Source of the DNA: Candidatus Aquiluna sp. UB-MaderosW2red
Lineage (GTDB): Bacteria; Actinomycetota; Actinomycetes; Actinomycetales; Microbacteriaceae
Length of the DNA stretch: 64,000 nt
Assembly: GCF_900100865.1 (NCBI RefSeq)
Contig: NZ_LT627734.1
Coordinates: 1,550,001-1,614,000 of the forward strand
Direction of reading: 5' to 3'
Shown here: piece by piece, positions 45,436 through 57,800 of the stretch
Numbering within the stretch: position 1 is the stretch's first letter
Layout of the letters: each line of letters starts with the position of its first letter
Notes under the pieces: model-generated
The model's input: only the letters and a program-made list of their open reading frames with translations
What the model was told of the DNA's origin: nothing
The model's database searches: none
Position numbers and translations under genes: made by a program

Positions 45436-46356
45436 ATGCGCTCACACTGGATCTGGCTTTTTATCCCAATGGCCCTGATTTGGGGTTCGAGCTTTCTGTT
45501 CACCGAGCTGTCACTGGAACTAACCACCTTTTTCGGAGTGGCATTCTGGCGCACCTTTTTGGGTGGAGTGGCCATGGCGCTACTTGGCTTATTGCTTCGC
45601 CAGCGCTTTCCCAGTAAGCCAGTGCAGTGGTTGCACCTTTGGGTCGCAGGATTACTAATGAGCGCAATTCCTTTTTCACTTTTCTCTTACGCTCAGCAGT
45701 CCACCACCAGCGTGTTGGCCGCCATAATTGGCGCCGCCACCCCGATGTTCACACTGCTGTCTATTTTGGTTATCTATAAAACTGAGAAAATCTCGATGCT
45801 GGCCATTGTGGGTCTCCTAGTTGGCCTGATTGGGGTTGCAGTAACCCTGGGGGTTTGGCAGGGCTTTGGGGACAATGAACCGCTTGCCATAATCGCGTTG
45901 GTCATGGCGGCCATGTCCTACGGCATTGGCGGTCCTTATATCCGCAAGCACGTCACCCCGATGGGCCTGCCTGCCACCACGACCGCAGCGGCTCAGGTAT
46001 TGTCGGCGGCACTGACTCTGTTGCCGCTTTACCTAATGACCGGGCCTTTGTTTGTGGCAGCGCCAAGATTCGAAACCGTCGGGGCACTTTTGGCGCTCGG
46101 GGTATTGGGTTCTGGCTTTGCCTATCGGCTATTCCACGGTGTCGTGGCCCAAGCCGGAAGCGCCACCGCCGCAATTGTCACCTATACCAACCCTTTGATA
46201 GCGACCATTTGGGGTGTCTTGCTGCTTAGCGAAGACCTGCACTGGTATGAACCCGTTGGAGCAGTTCTGGTTATCCTTGGAGCTTTCTTGGCCCAACGAA
46301 AAGGTCGCAGGTTAAATCAAAAGGTCTCAGTAGTAACTAAGCGAGCTAACTCTTAG
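45436..46356 (+). CDS. EamA/DMT-family permease
   Basis: 306 residues with ten predicted TM helices in two five-helix EamA repeats: WLFIPMALIWGSSFLFTELSL in the first and ALVMAAMSYGIGGPYIRKHV in the second. A basic tail (QRKGRRLNQKVSVVTKR) ends it. The family exports or imports amino acids or other small metabolites; the substrate cannot be told. It converges with the MFS gene and overlaps its stop by 11 bp. Confidence 0.9.
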   Translation: MRSHWIWLFIPMALIWGSSFLFTELSLELTTFFGVAFWRTFLGGVAMALLGLLLRQRFPSKPVQWLHLWVAGLLMSAIPFSLFSYAQQSTTSVLAAIIGAATPMFTLLSILVIYKTEKISMLAIVGLLVGLIGVAVTLGVWQGFGDNEPLAIIALVMAAMSYGIGGPYIRKHVTPMGLPATTTAAAQVLSAALTLLPLYLMTGPLFVAAPRFETVGALLALGVLGSGFAYRLFHGVVAQAGSATAAIVTYTNPLIATIWGVLLLSEDLHWYEPVGAVLVILGAFLAQRKGRRLNQKVSVVTKRANS

Positions 46357-47614
46357 CTTCAGCCTTGTCCCTAAGGTCCGGCATCAGCCAGGGCTTAATT
46401 AGAGTAAAAATCACAATCAGAGCAAACGCGGAGAAGCTGGCCAACATAATCCCCATGTTCAAGGTGGTACTGGCGTCCAAACCTGCCGCAATAGCTCCAA
46501 AGATGCTGGCAGCGCCAAATGCGCTCATGCCAAGTAATGAAGAGGCGCTGCCTGCTTCGGTGCCGTGGTTATATAGCGCGAGAGTAGGAATCGATGTTCC
46601 GGCCGAGCCGAATAGGAAAAGCTGGGCTAAAAAGAGCAATTCTGCGACTAATAAGCCACTGCCCGCGGTGGTAATCATCAAACCACCAACCACCAGGCCA
46701 GCTATTGCATAAACCAGAAGCATCCATTGCGCCCTGAAGCGCTTCGCCATTATTCCACCGGATTGGAAGCCAAACCAAAGCGCAATTGCATTAACCGAAA
46801 CCCAGAGACCAAAGCTTGCGGTGTCTAGGCCAAAGCTTTCCTGGTAAAGAATTGGCACCGTGTTCAGGTAGCCGAATATGCCAGCTAGCCCGCTGGCACC
46901 AAAGAACATCAAACCCACAAATACCGGATCTCTGAGCACCGAGCGATAGCCGCGCAGCATGCCCGTGATTGAGGGGCTGCGACGCTGAGCTACCGGCAAA
47001 GTCTCTACCAAAAAGCGCATTGAGAATATGCTCAGCGCGAGACCCACCAGCCCAAAGACCAAAAAGACGTTCTGCCAGGGGCCGACCCCGAGTAACTGCG
47101 CGCCCACAATTGGTCCCAGAATCGGTGAAAGTGCTTGAAACATAAAGATCCTGGAGAGCATTTGCTGCATCGCCTGGCCGCGAAATAGATCCCGAACAAT
47201 TGCCCGACCGATGACATCGGCGGCGGCTCCAAAGAGCCCCATTAGAAATCTGAGAAATAGGAAAACCTCAAAGCTTGGCGCAATCATGACCAAAAGCGTG
47301 GCTCCTGCAAAACCCAGCATCGCGATAATCATCGGCAGTCTTCTGCCGAAAGCGTCGGTGAGTGGGCCAATCAAAATCTGACCGACTGCAATCCCGATGG
47401 TCACACCGACTATTGAGGACTGAATGGTTCCCTGCGGCAGGCCGAAGAAGTCTGCGACATAAGGGAAGGTCGGCAGGTGAGGGTCAATAGCGAATGGAAT
47501 TAGGCTGAGCGAAAGCGCCAGAATACCGATGTAAATACCCATCATCCTGGGTGAAAGTTGACTTCCCGTGGAGATAACAGATTGAACCTTTGGAGTTCTA
47601 GGAGGTCTTGGCAC
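46346..47614 (-). CDS. MFS multidrug exporter, Bcr/CflA type
   Basis: 422 residues with 12 TM segments. The start has the Bcr/CflA pattern: AIDPHLPTFPYVADFFGLPQGTIQSSIVGVTIGIAVGQILIGPLTDAFGRRLPMI, including the motif-A loop GPLTDAFGRR. FQALSPILGPIVGAQLL is the motif-C region of antiporters. It is probably a drug or metabolite/H+ antiporter. The GTG start follows the DyP stop by one base, suggesting co-transcription with the DyP-PCuAC genes; a downstream ATG (about residue 24) is an alternative start. Confidence 0.9.
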   Translation of the reverse strand: MPRPPRTPKVQSVISTGSQLSPRMMGIYIGILALSLSLIPFAIDPHLPTFPYVADFFGLPQGTIQSSIVGVTIGIAVGQILIGPLTDAFGRRLPMIIAMLGFAGATLLVMIAPSFEVFLFLRFLMGLFGAAADVIGRAIVRDLFRGQAMQQMLSRIFMFQALSPILGPIVGAQLLGVGPWQNVFLVFGLVGLALSIFSMRFLVETLPVAQRRSPSITGMLRGYRSVLRDPVFVGLMFFGASGLAGIFGYLNTVPILYQESFGLDTASFGLWVSVNAIALWFGFQSGGIMAKRFRAQWMLLVYAIAGLVVGGLMITTAGSGLLVAELLFLAQLFLFGSAGTSIPTLALYNHGTEAGSASSLLGMSAFGAASIFGAIAAGLDASTTLNMGIMLASFSAFALIVIFTLIKPWLMPDLRDKAEAKS

Positions 47615-47615
47615 C

Positions 47616-48812
47616 CTAAGAGAATAGCGCCTGCGCGATAACCTCAGCCTGAGTTACTCCAGCTGCGATTGCAAACTCGGCAGAACCAATTGGAATGGTC
47701 CACTCATTTAACAGATCCAGTTCATCAAGGCGCCTTTGAATTGGAACAAATTGCCCGTAGAGGTCCTTTATGTACGCATTCCACAACAGCCCCACATTCG
47801 GGCTTCCCTGCGAAGAAACCGGAGCCTCATAAGAAAAAGGCCGGCGGAATATTCGCTCGTTAGGTCTTGCTGGGGCAGCTCTTCTGATATGAGCAAACTC
47901 CGGAATCACAGTTAGGCCATTTGGATGCCTGGCTGCCAGATCCGGTGTATCAGACTCTATTGAACCGGTTAGCGGCGCGCCAGAACCGAGCTTTCTGCCG
48001 ATGACCTCTTCTTTAGCGGGGGTGCCAAGTTGATCCCAAGTGTCTAGGTTCATGGCGATCCTGCGGAAAACCATCTGAGTGCCACCTTGTATCCAGGTGG
48101 GTCCATCATCAATCCAGACCACATCGTCAAAGTCGCTTGATCCCAGCGCAGGGTTCGCGGTTCCATCGACCTGACCCATCAGGTTTCGGTGCGTCACCCC
48201 AGATTTGAGCATGCCCGGCGTGTGGGTGAAGCCAGCCTGGCTGTATTTCACAGTTGCAAAGGGCATCGAGTCGCGAATCAGGCCACGGGTGCCGTGAGAT
48301 AGCACGATTGGGTCATCGGCAGCGATGTGAATCAACACATCACCCGCCGAGAATTCTGGCTGGAGCTGATCCACTTTGAATCGGGGCAGTTCTTTAAAAC
48401 CGACCGGCATCAATGACTCAAGACCGAGCTTTTGAAAAAGACTTGGACCGAAACCAACATAAGCCGAGAATCTGGCAGCCCCAATCGCCAACTCAGGGGC
48501 CGGGTCTGCCAAAACCGCTTGCCCCAAAGACAGCCTAAGAATGTCGTCGGTGAGCAAACCCATCCAGCGCAGCATCGATGCCTTGTCGACACCCGGTTTG
48601 ATGTCAAAGGCAACCATGTTGGTGACGGCTTGCATATCTAGCTCGATGCCCATCTGGTGCTCACCGTAAAACTCGAGCGAGCGGGTGGCGGTTGCAGTTT
48701 CTTGAGCCTGAGTGCTAAAAAAGGAGCTGGCAGAGGCCCCACCGGCAACACCGAGTGCGGTGCCGGCAGCTGTCGCCGCGGTGCCGGTTAGAAAGCCTCT
48801 TCTTGAAACCAA
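47616..48812 (-). CDS. Dye-decolourising (DyP-type) peroxidase with Tat signal
   Basis: 398 residues. The twin-arginine signal is MVSRRGFLTGTAATAAGTALG, with an A-x-A type region after it, so it is exported folded, with haem in place. GQVDGTANP holds the GxxDG motif of the DyP family (about residue 210), and HIRRAAPARPNERIFRR carries the proximal haem His region. The family includes EfeB and Streptomyces DtpA. It lies one base downstream of a PCuAC lipoprotein gene, resembling the Streptomyces copper-linked DtpA cluster rather than a full efeUOB operon, because no efeU or efeO is seen here. Confidence 0.93.
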   Translation of the reverse strand: MVSRRGFLTGTAATAAGTALGVAGGASASSFFSTQAQETATATRSLEFYGEHQMGIELDMQAVTNMVAFDIKPGVDKASMLRWMGLLTDDILRLSLGQAVLADPAPELAIGAARFSAYVGFGPSLFQKLGLESLMPVGFKELPRFKVDQLQPEFSAGDVLIHIAADDPIVLSHGTRGLIRDSMPFATVKYSQAGFTHTPGMLKSGVTHRNLMGQVDGTANPALGSSDFDDVVWIDDGPTWIQGGTQMVFRRIAMNLDTWDQLGTPAKEEVIGRKLGSGAPLTGSIESDTPDLAARHPNGLTVIPEFAHIRRAAPARPNERIFRRPFSYEAPVSSQGSPNVGLLWNAYIKDLYGQFVPIQRRLDELDLLNEWTIPIGSAEFAIAAGVTQAEVIAQALFS

Positions 48813-48813
48813 G

Positions 48814-49338
48814 CTAGTTGCTCGTTTCCATATCGGTCATGTCCATGTCAGTTTTACCCATGTCAGTGCTGTGGTATTCCTCGTCGCCACCGACCGATGG
48901 CTTAGCGGTCATGCCATCAACAACCACATCTGCGTTGCCATCAAATTCAAAGGTGACGGTGATTTGGTCGCCGGCCAGTACATCCGAAACCAGATCCATA
49001 AGCATTAGGTGGTTTCCACCAGGCTCTAACAGGACGGTTTGACCGGCCGGGATTAAGAGCCCCCCATCAATCTTTTGCATCTTCATCTCACCGTCCATCA
49101 TCATCATCTGGTGCACCTCAACAATGTTTGCCACCGAAGTTGTTCCGCCGATTAGTGTTATGTCCCGATCTGAGTTATTGGTGAGTGTTCCATAGACAGC
49201 ACTCATACCACCGACCATCGACATTTCTGAGGATTTCACCCACAGCTCCCCTAGTTCCATGCCGTCCTCGCTGTCGCCAATCGGAGCGCAGCCTGCTAAA
49301 ACCAACAGTGAGGCAATTAAAACAGCAATCTTGCGCAT
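48814..49338 (-). CDS. PCuAC-type copper chaperone lipoprotein
   Basis: 174 residues. The lipoprotein signal ends at LAGCAP (Cys17). The domain carries VEVHQMMMMDGEMKMQ and GGNHLMLMDL, giving H-x10-M-x22-H-x-M, one residue longer than the canonical H-x10-M-x21-H-x-M copper(I) site. A Met/Asp/His-rich tail (STDMGKTDMDMTDMETSN) may bind extra metal. It is expected to deliver copper outside the membrane, for example to cytochrome oxidase or to the DyP/other enzymes. It precedes the DyP gene by one base. Confidence 0.92.
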   Translation of the reverse strand: MRKIAVLIASLLVLAGCAPIGDSEDGMELGELWVKSSEMSMVGGMSAVYGTLTNNSDRDITLIGGTTSVANIVEVHQMMMMDGEMKMQKIDGGLLIPAGQTVLLEPGGNHLMLMDLVSDVLAGDQITVTFEFDGNADVVVDGMTAKPSVGGDEEYHSTDMGKTDMDMTDMETSN

Positions 49339-49393
49339 CCGAATCCAATCTTTGTGGGTGGGTACCGGCAGAATTTGTGTACCTTAAACATAA

Positions 49394-49412
49394 ATTCTAC
49401 GCTACGTAGAAT
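49394..49412. promoter_or_regulatory. Dyad in the promoter of the PCuAC-DyP operon
   Basis: ATTCTACG-CTA-CGTAGAAT, an 8-bp perfect inverted repeat, lies 56 bp upstream of the PCuAC start. Read on the minus strand, TAGAAT in its downstream arm is a good -10, so a protein bound here would repress. A copper-responsive regulator is likely from the context but is not identified. Confidence 0.55.
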
Positions 49413-49473
49413 GTCGCTTGTGCTCCACTTCGCAAAACTTATTGCGACACGCGGGTTAAAGCAGGTGTCTAAA

Positions 49474-49563
49474 GTTCAAGTAGTGGTTTAGTGTTCAAGA
49501 AATAACTAAATAAGAGAATTTTCTAGAGTTTTATCACTACATGTAGTGGTTTAGTGCTATATT
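49474..49563 (+). promoter_or_regulatory. NrdR-like boxes and promoter of nrdHIEF
   Basis: The 323-bp gap between the PCuAC gene and nrdH holds two related sites. The sequence GTAGTGGTTTAGTG occurs exactly at 49480-49493 and 49543-49556, 63 bp apart, i.e. six helical turns. The downstream copy belongs to a perfect palindrome, CACTACATGTAGTG (49535-49548), which resembles the actinobacterial NrdR box. TATATT at 49558-49563 is a fitting -10, so the palindrome covers the -35 region. NrdR represses ribonucleotide reductase genes when dATP is high. nrdR itself is not in the window. Confidence 0.7.
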
Positions 49564-49661
49564 AGTAAGTCCTCAGTTAGCGAGTTTTTCTCTAAAAATT
49601 GCACCAAAACAGAGGTTTTTAGCCTCATCCAGCAGCCAAAACGATTTATCAAGGAGTACCA

Positions 49662-49886
49662 ATGTCGGTCACCGTCTACACACTTCCATCCTGCGTTCAA
49701 TGCGATAGCACCAAGCGCATGTTGCAGCGCAACCAGATCGAGTATTCGGAAGTTGACATGAGCCAGGATCCAGTGGCTCTAGAGATGGTGAAGACCCTCG
49801 GTTACACCGCAGCACCGGTAGTTGTTTCAGGCCAAGAGCACTGGAGCGGTTTCCGGATGGACAAAATCCAAGCAATCAGCGCCTAA
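49662..49886 (+). CDS. nrdH: NrdH glutaredoxin-like electron donor
   Basis: 74 residues. It has a thioredoxin fold with the redox motif CVQC (Cys11 and Cys14) and the C-terminal WSGFRMDKI typical of NrdH. It reduces the class Ib ribonucleotide reductase NrdE. AAGGAG precedes the ATG by five bases. First gene of the operon; nrdI follows 14 bp after the stop. Confidence 0.96.
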   Translation: MSVTVYTLPSCVQCDSTKRMLQRNQIEYSEVDMSQDPVALEMVKTLGYTAAPVVVSGQEHWSGFRMDKIQAISA

Positions 49887-49900
49887 GAAAAGGTTTTGAG

Positions 49901-50289
49901 ATGTTCGACGTTGTTTATTTCTCGAGTGTCTCGGAAAACACCAAACGCTTCGTAGACAAAATCGACAGCAATGCGATTCGGATCCCACTAAAGACCGATG
50001 AAGCAGCCGAGTTTGTGCACGATCGGGATAGCGTTTTAGTCGTCCCCACCTACGGTGGCGGGAACGACTCGAGCACTGTTCCAAAACAGGTAATCAAGTT
50101 TTTAAATAATCCGATAAACCGGAAACACATCAAGGCTGTCATATCTGGGGGAAACACCAATTTTGGTTCCCACTTTTGTAAAGCCGGAGACATCGTTGCC
50201 TCCAAGCTGGGAGTACCAGTGTTATACAGATTCGAAATAACCGGCACGCCGGAAGATGTAGTAGAAGTTAAAGAAAGGCTGGCCACCCT

Positions 50290-50308
<19 letters not shown>
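49901..50308 (+). CDS. nrdI: NrdI flavodoxin-like protein
   Basis: 135 residues. It has a flavodoxin fold with [17 protein letters not shown] at the N-terminus (the FMN phosphate loop), VVPTYGGGN and [17 protein letters not shown] near the isoalloxazine. NrdI supplies the oxidant that assembles the dimanganese-tyrosyl radical of NrdF. The stop lies 19 bp inside nrdE, or upstream of it if nrdE uses its later ATG. Confidence 0.95.
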
Positions 50309-53450
<3,142 letters not shown>

Positions 53451-53459
53451 GGAGGAATC

Positions 53460-53510
53460 ATGGATTGCAATTGCTCTAAAGACAGCTGCGGCTGTGGCAC
53501 CAAGCACTAG
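53460..53510 (+). CDS. Tiny Cys-rich peptide gene after nrdF
   Basis: A 16-residue open frame, MDCNCSKDSCGCGTKH, with four Cys (two C-x-C pairs), one His and two Asp. It is preceded by TAAGGAGGAATC, a near-perfect Shine-Dalgarno (AAGGAGG) five bases before the ATG, overlapping the nrdF stop. A strong terminator starts 16 bp after its stop, so it closes the nrdHIEF operon. The composition resembles a small metal-binding or thiol peptide. I know no family for it; the ribosome site and position are what support it as a gene. Confidence 0.7.
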   Translation: MDCNCSKDSCGCGTKH

Positions 53511-53525
53511 CTAAAGCTTTATCAA

Positions 53526-53560
53526 AAAATGCCGGGCAAAGATAATTTGCCCGGCATTTT
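53526..53560 (+). terminator. Rho-independent terminator of the nrd operon
   Basis: A perfect 15-bp stem, AAAATGCCGGGCAAA (53526-53540) pairing with TTTGCCCGGCATTTT (53546-53560), with a 5-nt loop. The TTTT tail at its end (53557-53560) supports termination on the plus strand. It lies 16 bp after the small peptide gene. Confidence 0.9.
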
Positions 53561-53867
53561 CTGCACCTGAACATGGACGATGAATTTTTTGTCGCAGCAA
53601 AACTGGGGAATTTAAGAATCACTGTAGAAGGGGCTTGCCAAAGGCAATACTCTTAGGGCCGAATTCTTGTTCCAATTAGCGTGAATGCCAGGCCAGCGTT
53701 TCGTCAAGGTTTGCAACATTTCTGATTAGCTCTTCGCCTGAGTCCTCAGTAGCTGGAGAATGTGGATTGAAAAGCTCTCAGGAAGTCTAGGAGTCTAGTC
53801 ATGACAGAAGCACTGAACCGTCGAAGTTTTGGGTTTGCACAGCACGAATCCCATTAGCCCTGAGCGA
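53561..53867. other. Intergenic stretch between nrd terminator and the surface-protein genes
   Basis: About 307 bp between the nrd terminator and the stop of the convergent surface-protein fragment. I see no open frame with a ribosome site, no tRNA and no palindrome that stands out. The part just before 53867 may contain the 3' untranslated end of the minus-strand gene. Base composition looks like the flanks. Confidence 0.6.
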
Positions 53868-54743
53868 CTAGGCGAGCGTGCTATCCGTGACAACTGAAAC
53901 GATCTTGCGCTTCCGCATCACGATGGTGAGAGCCGCACCAAATGTCAGAGATAAAGCCAAAAAGCCAACAATCAGTAGCCAGTTGATACCTCCAGAATTC
54001 TCAGCCGTAGCAGGCAAATCTTCGTCAACTGATGAGTCTGTTCCGTCATCGCGAGGAGTGTCCAGGGCATCCTCCGGCGCATTTGGTGAGACCGGATTTG
54101 GATCGTAGTCATTCGGGATGCCATCGCCGTCGATGTCTGGGTCAACGGCATTCGGACGCCCATCGCCGTCGATGTCTGGGTCAACGGCATTCGGACGCCC
54201 ATCACCGTCAATATCCGCATCTAGGTTGTCAGGGACCCTATCGCCATCTTGGTCTCCAGGAAGCGAAGGTTGGCCTGGTTCGACCGGTTGGTGAACTAGG
54301 TCCTCGTTTACTGGACTACCTGCAACTCGCAGGGCATCCTGAACGTTCAGCTTTCCAAATTCGGAATAAACAACGACATCGTATCTGCCATCGGCTAGGC
54401 CAAATGGAATCTTCATGGCAAGCTCGGTTGCCGAGTAGATTACAAACTCAACTTCCTTTCCGCCCATCTGCATACGATCAATCATGTTGAGTTTCAAGCC
54501 AGTAACGGTCACAATCTGACCGGTGGCAGCAGTGGTTGGGTTGAACTTAGCCAAAATTGGACCTGGGTACTGGTAGTTGACCCCGGTCTGGGGGTTTGGG
54601 GCTTCAGGAGTAGTGAAGGTCTTCACATTACGCTGGCGTGCACCAATCTCGTTCACTGCCTCGACTGCGACGGTGTAGGTGGTGCTCCTGGAGAGAATGG
54701 CAAAATCAGGCCTGCAAGGCTCTTTCCTTGGCGCCTGATCCAT
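53868..54743 (-). pseudogene. Truncated cell-surface protein: FnIII end, IPT-like domain, thrombospondin-3 repeats, LPxT-like anchor
   Basis: 291 residues with no signal peptide. The start (residues about 17-50, TYTVAVEAVNEIGARQRNVKTFTTP) is the last part of a fibronectin type III domain. An IPT/TIG-like domain follows (about 60-145), then calcium-binding thrombospondin type 3 repeats (about 165-215) with DIDGDGRPNAVDP present twice in identical 39-bp copies at 54122-54199. The C-terminus has LPATAENSGG, a TM segment and the tail RKRK, as in sortase substrates, but the fifth residue is Ala rather than Gly. Upstream of 54743 no frame continues. It looks like the 3' remnant of a larger gene homologous to its neighbour, though an intact small gene cannot be excluded. 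Confidence 0.7.
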
Positions 54744-54890
54744 CTCTGGATACGCAACTGCCCTCCTTTGGGTATGAATCGCCCAATTGAACTGTGATAA
54801 ATCTAAAGGAGCCCAAAATCGGGCATCGAAGAGCGTTCGGTTAACCGAAGTTTTTAGAGTAAATTGTGGCGCTGATGAGAGCCGTCTCGG

Positions 54891-57800
54891 CTAGCCGGCT
54901 ATTCGCTCAGAACGCTTTCTTGCGCGGACAAAAATGACCAAAGCAAGCGCGATCAAAATTAGTGCTATCCAGAGCCAGGCAAAGTCAGTGCCTTGACGCT
55001 CCTCACCGGAATCTGAACCCCCTGAGCCCGGCTCTGATTCTGGACCTGAGACCCCAGAGTCACTACCTTCATCAGGCTTAGTAACACTTCCATCTGGATC
55101 GCCTGCAGAACCGTCACCGTTTGAACCGTCAGTGCCGGAGTTGCTAGAGCCTGAGCCGTTAGAACCAGAGCCTTCAGTACCAGAATCTCCAGATCCGATC
55201 CCAGAACCAGAGCCTGAGTCAGGATCGGTTTCTGGCTGGGTTTCTGGGTCAGTGACTACAACTGCAATTGCGCTAACCGTGAGTGCTTCTTGGATTGTTA
55301 GGCGGCCATAGCTTGAGTGCAGCACTAGGTCGTATACGCCGTCGGCAATGTTTGCAGGCAGAATAAAGGTGATGCTGTCCTGCGTTGCACTGAACTGCAT
55401 CTCGCGACCAGCAATTTCGATCTTGGTGACGGTTCCAAGCTTCACACCAATTCCCTTGACGGTGGAACCGGGTCTGGCTGGGTTTGGGGTCACCTTTGTG
55501 ATCATTGGACCATCAAAGCTCGAGTTGGTTTGTGGCGGTGCAGGGATAGTTATTGAGTAGGTGGCAACCTGACCAAAACCAAGTCCGTTCTCCGCAGAGA
55601 CCGCAAACTCATAGGTTTGCCCAGGTAGAACCTCGGTGTATTCACATAGCCTGTCAGCACTTGCAGGGCAGTCAGCTGGCTCAGCACCATTCACCAATAC
55701 TTTGTAGCCGAGAAGGCTAGAACCACCATTGAATACTGGCTCTGACCAACCAAGAACTAGCTCGCCCTCGAGCTCGACTAGCTGCAACCTGGTTGGTGCT
55801 GATGGTGTTGTCAGGCTCTGCTGCATACCAACCGTGGTGTTCTCTTCGCCCTCAGTCTGTGACTCTGAGGTGATAGTGACAACCTTGAACTCATAGGCAG
55901 GCGAGTAGTCGATAGCGGTTGGTGCTGTCATCGCGCGGAAAACAGATGTTCTGAAACTCTGTGCCTGAACGATAGAGGTGCTAAAGCTTGCCGAGGTGCT
56001 CATTGAAGTTGCGGTGGGTGTTGCTGGCTCATCGCCGCCCAGTGGCCAGACATAGACCTCATAGCCCTCAAAGTTGCCATCAAAAGCGGTTGGCTCGTCC
56101 CAGTTCAAAGTCAAGGTGTTAGGACTTGGGGCTGCTGCCAGGTTGGTCACACCAAGCGGAGCGTTTGAGGTTCTAATTGGCAAGGAGCTCTCTGAGTAGA
56201 CACCGATACCGGCGACAGTAATTGCTGCGACTTTGACGGTGTAGGTATCAATAGGCAGACCAACCAGGGTGCAGTTAATAGGTGCTGCCGAAACAACACA
56301 GCCCGCGTTGATGAAGTTGTCACCATCAGCGTTTGTGACCACCATTCGGTAAGCGGTGATGGTTGCGCCACCGTTGTAGCCAGGTGGGTTAAACGACGCG
56401 GTGATGTTTTGCTTGCCCGCGGAGATTGAAACCAGGTGCGGAGCACCGGCTAGATCAGCTGAGATCACAAACATTTGGCGGACACTTGTGGCAGCAAGGT
56501 ACTCGAGGTTACCCGGCTGCGAGGCTGTGATCTCACAGCCTCCGGCAGCCAAGAGCGTGATGAAGCCCCGAGTGTTGACAGCACACTTTGGAGCGCCCAC
56601 AATATTCGTCACGCTGTATTGAACTTGCAAACCAGAGGATGCGGTGGCAGCTGCGAAGAATCCTGGGTCACCATAGGTCTTTTGTGCAATTGGGCTAAAG
56701 GCAATGGTCTGGTTTCTTGCACTCACAACGATTCGCTGCACCGCAGAGGCTTGCATGAACTGACCATCACCAGCTTGTGTTGCAGTGATATCACAGACAC
56801 CTGAGGCCAAGAACTTGACCTTGGTTGGGTCAGTGTCCCAGGCGCAAATTATTCCAAGCCCCGAGGTGATTGTGTACTGGACAGCCAAGCCACTACTTGC
56901 AACCGCAACTGGGGTGAAGAGCTGCTGAGGCAAAGGCGTTGCGGGTATCACAGATGTGAAGTTGACCCTCTGGTCAGCCTTAGTGAAGGTCACCGTTTGC
57001 TCTGGAGAAATGGCAACCAGGTAGTTTGTTGAGGTCAACTTTGTTGCACTCACACCACAGCTACCGGTGGCATTTGCACGCAGCTTATTACCGTCGACAA
57101 TTCTGCAAAGAGAATCGTTAGTGGTGACCGCAAAGGTGACCAATCCATCACCAGAACCACCTGATGTGAACAGGGTGATATCGATCATGTTTGCACTGGT
57201 CGCACTAGCCATACGAAGTGGGTTTTGCAAGATCTTGTTGATTGTCAAAACCATCGGGTCAGAGTACGCAATCAGGTAATTGTTATCTCCCAACTTGCGC
57301 GCGGTGACCTCACAGAAGCTACCGGCTTGACCTGGAATCAAGGTGGTGCCGATGATGCGGCAATCGCCTTGAACCAAGAACGAAAGCTGGCCAGTTCCAG
57401 AGCCGCCGGCTGCAGCCGGGGTCATGGTGCTCCAAAAGTCAAGGTTATTTGCACTCGTGATAACGAGAGCCTTTTGCTGAGCCTTGGAGATTGACAACGT
57501 TGCTGTGGCGGTATTCGCAAAGTAGAACGGAACCCCAGGAACTGTGACAGTAACCACACAGTCACCAACACCGCGAACAAACACTTGACCATTTGGTTCG
57601 TTGGTTTGTGGATCAAGAACCAGCTCACAAATACTCGATAGTGATGAGGTCGTGTATCTAGGTGTTGCGGGTGAGTCGGTAGCAAAGGTTGGCGTGACTA
57701 TTTCGCCATTGACAAAGCTCCTTGCTTGATAGCGAATGCTAATCGCCGCTGTCTTTGAAAGCGTGTAGCCAACGGTCTCATCAACACTGAATGCATAGCC

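Noticed and set aside
47616-48812. Part of an efeUOB iron-uptake operon
   Set aside because: No efeU permease or efeO gene flanks it; the neighbours are a PCuAC copper lipoprotein and an MFS exporter.
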